NCBI GenBank assembly: GCA_002798175.1
Contig: NWQL01000002.1
Coordinates: 250,799-314,798 of the forward strand
Direction: 5' to 3'
DNA length: 64,000 nt
DNA from: Lysobacteraceae bacterium NML91-0213
GTDB lineage: Bacteria > Pseudomonadota > Gammaproteobacteria > Xanthomonadales > Xanthomonadaceae
In this document: piece by piece, positions 60,750 through 64,000 of the stretch
Numbering within the stretch: the stretch's first letter is position 1
Layout: the number at the start of each line of letters is the position of its first letter
Position numbers and translations under genes: made by a program
Notes under the pieces: model-generated
Told to the model about the DNA's origin: nothing
The model's database searches: none
Seen by the model: only the letters and a program-made list of their open reading frames with translations

Positions 60750-62435
60750 TCAGGCGGCGGGTGCCGCCGGCTGTTCTTCCTTCAGTTCGCGACGCAGGAT
60801 CTTGCCGACGTTGGTCTTCGGCAGCTCGGTGCGGAATTCCACCTGGCGCGGCTGCTTGTAGCCGGTGAGGTGTTCGCGCGCATGGGCCTTGATCTGGTCG
60901 GCGGTCAGCGAGGGGTCCTTCCTGACCACGAACACCTTGACCACTTCGCCGGAGCGCTCGTCCGGCACCCCCACGGCGGCCACCTCGAGCACGCCGGGCA
61001 TCATCGCGATCACGTCCTCGACCTCGTTCGGATATACGTTGAAGCCCGACACCAGGATCATGTCCTTCTTGCGGTCGACGATATAGAAGAAGCCGTTCTC
61101 GTCCATCCGCGCCATGTCGCCGGTATGCAGCCAGCCGTCGGCGTCGATCGCCTTGGCGGTCTCGTCGGGACGCTGCCAGTAACCCGCCATCACCTGCGGG
61201 CCGCGGATGCACAGTTCGCCGACCTCGCCGGCGGCCAGCATCGCACCGTCCTCGCCCTTGACGCAGGCGTCGGTGGAGGGGATCGGCAGGCCGATCGAGC
61301 CGTTGTACTCGGCCAGGGTCATCGGGTTGATGCAGGCCGCCGGCGAGGTCTCGGTCAGGCCGTACGCCTCGATCAGGGTGCAGCCGGTGACCTGCTTCCA
61401 GCGCTCGGCCACCGCCCGCTGCACGGCCATGCCGCCGCCCAGGGTCAGGCGCAGCGAGGAGAAGTCCACCCGGTCGAAGCCGGGCGTGTTGAGCAGGCCG
61501 TTGAACAGCGTGTTGACGCCGGTGATCGCGGTGAAGCGCTCGCGATTGAGCTCCTTGACGAAGCCGGGCATGTCGCGCGGGTTGGTGATCAGCAGGTTCT
61601 TGCCGCCGAGCTTCATGAAGACCAGGCCGTTGGCCGTCAACGCGAAGATGTGATAGAGCGGCAGCGCGGTGACGATGGTTTCCTCGCCCGGCCTGACGAC
61701 CTGGCCGATCCAGGCCGACGCCTGCTGCATGTTCGCCACCATGTTGCGGTGGGTGAGCATCGCGCCCTTGGCCACGCCGGTGGTGCCCCCGGTGTACTGC
61801 AGGAAGGCGATGTCGGTGGGGTCGATCTGCACGTCGGGAAGCGTGTGCCGCTTGCCCAGCGACAGCGCATCGCGGAAACGCACGGCGCCCTGGATGTTGT
61901 AGTCCGGCACCATCTTCTTGACGTGGCGCAGCACGAAATTGACGATCGCGCCCTTCGCACCCAGCAGGTCGCCGAGCCCCGTGGTGAGCACGTGGCGGAT
62001 CGAGGTGCCGGCAAGCGATTTCTGCACCGTGCTGCCGAAGTTGTCGAGCACGAGGATCGCCACTGCGCCGGAGTCGACCAGCTGGTGCTTGAGTTCGCGC
62101 ACCGTGTACATCGGGTTGACGTTGACCACTGTCAGCCCGGCGCGCAGCACGCCGAACGTCGCGATCGGGTACTGCAGGCAGTTGGGCATCATGATCGCGA
62201 CGCGATCGCCGCGCTTGAGCTGCAGTTCGCCGAGCAGGTAGGCCGCGAAGTGGCGGCTCGCCTCGTCGATCTCGGCATAGGTCATCACCTTGCCCATGTT
62301 CGAGAAGGCGGGGCGATCGCGGAAGTTCGCCATGGCGCCTTCGAGGACGGCGGGAACCGAACTGAACTCGTCGACATCGATTTCCGCAGGCACGCCGGCG
62401 GGGTACTGCGCCAGCCAAGGCCGGTCGTGGGTCAT
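60750..62435 (-). CDS. rpfB: RpfB, long-chain fatty acid CoA ligase
   Basis: A 561-residue AMP-forming ligase. The P-loop motif is [35 protein letters not shown] and [20 protein letters not shown] (A5) follow, then [20 protein letters not shown] (A7/A8) and the catalytic Lys region [18 protein letters not shown] (A10). It activates free fatty acids, and in xanthomonads it takes part in DSF turnover as well as lipid supply. The ATG at 62435 ([20 protein letters not shown]) is the family start. A terminator follows its stop, so rpfF downstream is likely expressed separately. Confidence 0.93.
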   Translation of the reverse strand: MTHDRPWLAQYPAGVPAEIDVDEFSSVPAVLEGAMANFRDRPAFSNMGKVMTYAEIDEASRHFAAYLLGELQLKRGDRVAIMMPNCLQYPIATFGVLRAGLTVVNVNPMYTVRELKHQLVDSGAVAILVLDNFGSTVQKSLAGTSIRHVLTTGLGDLLGAKGAIVNFVLRHVKKMVPDYNIQGAVRFRDALSLGKRHTLPDVQIDPTDIAFLQYTGGTTGVAKGAMLTHRNMVANMQQASAWIGQVVRPGEETIVTALPLYHIFALTANGLVFMKLGGKNLLITNPRDMPGFVKELNRERFTAITGVNTLFNGLLNTPGFDRVDFSSLRLTLGGGMAVQRAVAERWKQVTGCTLIEAYGLTETSPAACINPMTLAEYNGSIGLPIPSTDACVKGEDGAMLAAGEVGELCIRGPQVMAGYWQRPDETAKAIDADGWLHTGDMARMDENGFFYIVDRKKDMILVSGFNVYPNEVEDVIAMMPGVLEVAAVGVPDERSGEVVKVFVVRKDPSLTADQIKAHAREHLTGYKQPRQVEFRTELPKTNVGKILRRELKEEQPAAPAA

Positions 62436-62629
62436 GCGTTCCTCTCCCTGTTCCGATCGTGCGGTCAGACGGCTGTGGTGCTGCTGCCCGCGTGTGTACT
62501 TCTTCGTCCGCCCGATTTCAGCACAGGCACCGTACCCCGGCAAGGCGGTGTGATGGGCCGAGGCTGTCGCTATCCTGCGATGGGCTACGGGCGGAGTGGT
62601 GGTCGATGGCAATCGCGTTGCGGCGCACA

Positions 62630-63070
62630 ATGACGATGACTCACTGGTTCCGGTGGCTGCTGCCGTTTGCGCTGCTGCTGTCGGCGGGCTGCTCGCGTCC
62701 GCCACCCGAGGTGGCGTTACGGGAGGCGGTGGCCGCGATGGAGGCGTCGATCGCCGCGCGCGATGCGGCTGCGCTGGCCCGGCACCTCGATGAGGATTTC
62801 ATCGGCCCCGGCGGCATGGATCGCGATGGCGCCCGGCGCACAGCCGCGCTGTACTTCCTGCAGCACGCCAGCATCGGCGTGGTCGCAGGGCCACTGTCGA
62901 TCGAGCTGCAGGACGCGCGTGCGCAGGTGTCGTTCACCGCCGCGGTAAGCGGCGGCAGCAGCCGGCTTCTGCCGGACAGTGGCCAGGTCCATGACGTGCG
63001 CACTGGCTGGCGGCTGCGCGATGGCGAGTGGCGCATGACCGCGATCGAATGGACGCCACTGCTGCGTTGA
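62630..63070 (+). CDS. Small SnoaL/NTF2-like lipoprotein, unknown function
   Basis: A 146-residue protein with a lipoprotein signal ending at LLLSAGC. The mature part has [40 protein letters not shown] and [20 protein letters not shown], the layout of small NTF2/SnoaL-like (DUF4440-type) domains. No catalytic residues can be assigned. Starts at 62630 or 62636 are equally possible, and one at 62606 would lengthen the signal. It sits between the divergent rpfB and the convergent acnA, so it forms a single-gene unit. Confidence 0.72.
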   Translation: MTMTHWFRWLLPFALLLSAGCSRPPPEVALREAVAAMEASIAARDAAALARHLDEDFIGPGGMDRDGARRTAALYFLQHASIGVVAGPLSIELQDARAQVSFTAAVSGGSSRLLPDSGQVHDVRTGWRLRDGEWRMTAIEWTPLLR

Positions 63071-63133
63071 TCCGGCGCTGGCAGGTGCGTCCCCCGGCTC
63101 GCTGATCCGACCCACCGGATGCCCCAGATGAAA

Positions 63134-63157
63134 GGAGCCGGGCTTCCGCCCGGCTCC
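63134..63157 (-). terminator. Hairpin downstream of acnA
   Basis: GGAGCCGGGC and GCCCGGCTCC form a ten-base perfect stem with a four-base loop. On the minus strand it is followed by TTTCATC, about 75 bases past the acnA stop. The convergent lipoprotein gene ends just beyond it. Confidence 0.65.
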
Positions 63158-63197
63158 CAACGCCTCAGACCCGGGAACGCGCTTGCGATGCGCAAGG

Positions 63198-63221
63198 GCC
63201 GGGCTTCCGCCCGACCCGGAT
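63198..63221. repeat. Second copy of the CCGGGCTTCCGCCCGG-type hairpin
   Basis: GGCCGGGCTTCCGCCCGACC repeats the core of the hairpin at 63134-63157 about 60 bases away. The same core sequence occurring twice suggests a short dispersed palindrome family. Confidence 0.6.
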
Positions 63222-63230
63222 GCGCGTGAC

Positions 63231-64000
<770 letters not shown>

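Overview
This is a high-GC chromosomal segment from a gammaproteobacterium of the Xanthomonadaceae/Lysobacteraceae (Lysobacter- or Luteimonas-like). The placement rests on the gene content and order greA-recJ-prfB-lysS-rpfG-rpfC-rpfF-rpfB-acnA (the rpf quorum-sensing cluster of xanthomonads), on the recN/hrcA/grpE/dnaK/dnaJ/dapB/carAB block, and on a Fur without the usual CxxC pair. I cannot name a species.

Layout. (1) 1-8.0 kb: small metabolic and stress genes: a histidine phosphatase cut by the window edge, a DUF2058 protein, a membrane-anchored catalase-like peroxidase with cytochrome b561, a YgiD-type dioxygenase, a Cys-rich copper-binding four-helix protein, and a reactive-sulfur module (DUF442 lipoprotein, ArsR/BigR-like repressor, persulfide-dioxygenase-like MBL protein, two half YeeE/YedE transporters). 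(2) 8.3-16.3 kb, all minus strand: remains of a type I restriction operon (hsdR, 3' end of hsdS; no hsdM). Between S and R it carries a HEPN protein with a wHTH-nucleotidyltransferase partner, a GmrSD-like DUF262/DUF1524/DUF4268 protein and a DUF3800 protein. (3) 16.29-17.47 kb: an IS5-family element at the broken end of hsdS. (4) 17.6-30.3 kb, all plus strand and visibly less GC-rich at its left end: a transmissible heat/stress-tolerance island (LHR/tLST/TLPQC type) with a MerR/excisionase-like regulator, Hsp20, two YfdX proteins, HdeD, a RaiA/HPF-like protein with a sigma region 4-like C-terminus, ClpG/ClpK, a cardiolipin-synthase-like PLD protein, FtsH, TrxC, a collapsed kefB and PsiE. (5) 30.3-31.3 kb, minus strand: remnants of an AbiE type IV toxin-antitoxin pair, cut by the island. 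(6) 31.5-31.9 kb: tmRNA (ssrA) with its own promoter and terminator, a common integration hotspot; smpB follows at 34.2 kb. (7) 31.9-49.2 kb: core genes: sensor kinase, smpB, ratA, rnfH, bamE, fur, recN, the hrcA-grpE-dnaK-dnaJ chaperone block, dapB, carAB, greA. (8) 49.2-64 kb: the rpf region.

How it works together. The stress island encodes a second protein-quality-control set (holdase Hsp20, autonomous disaggregase ClpG, membrane protease FtsH, thioredoxin, YfdX/HdeD acid- and envelope-stress proteins). It sits between damaged defence genes next to ssrA, so the 8.3-31.5 kb segment looks like a layered accessory region: a defence island invaded by an IS and a stress island. Several accessory genes are broken (hsdS truncated, hsdM absent, ftsH frameshifted at its start, kefB internally deleted, abiEi/abiEii decayed), while the core genes on both sides look intact. 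The right end encodes DSF synthesis (RpfF, RpfB) convergent with DSF perception (RpfC) and cyclic-di-GMP turnover (RpfG).
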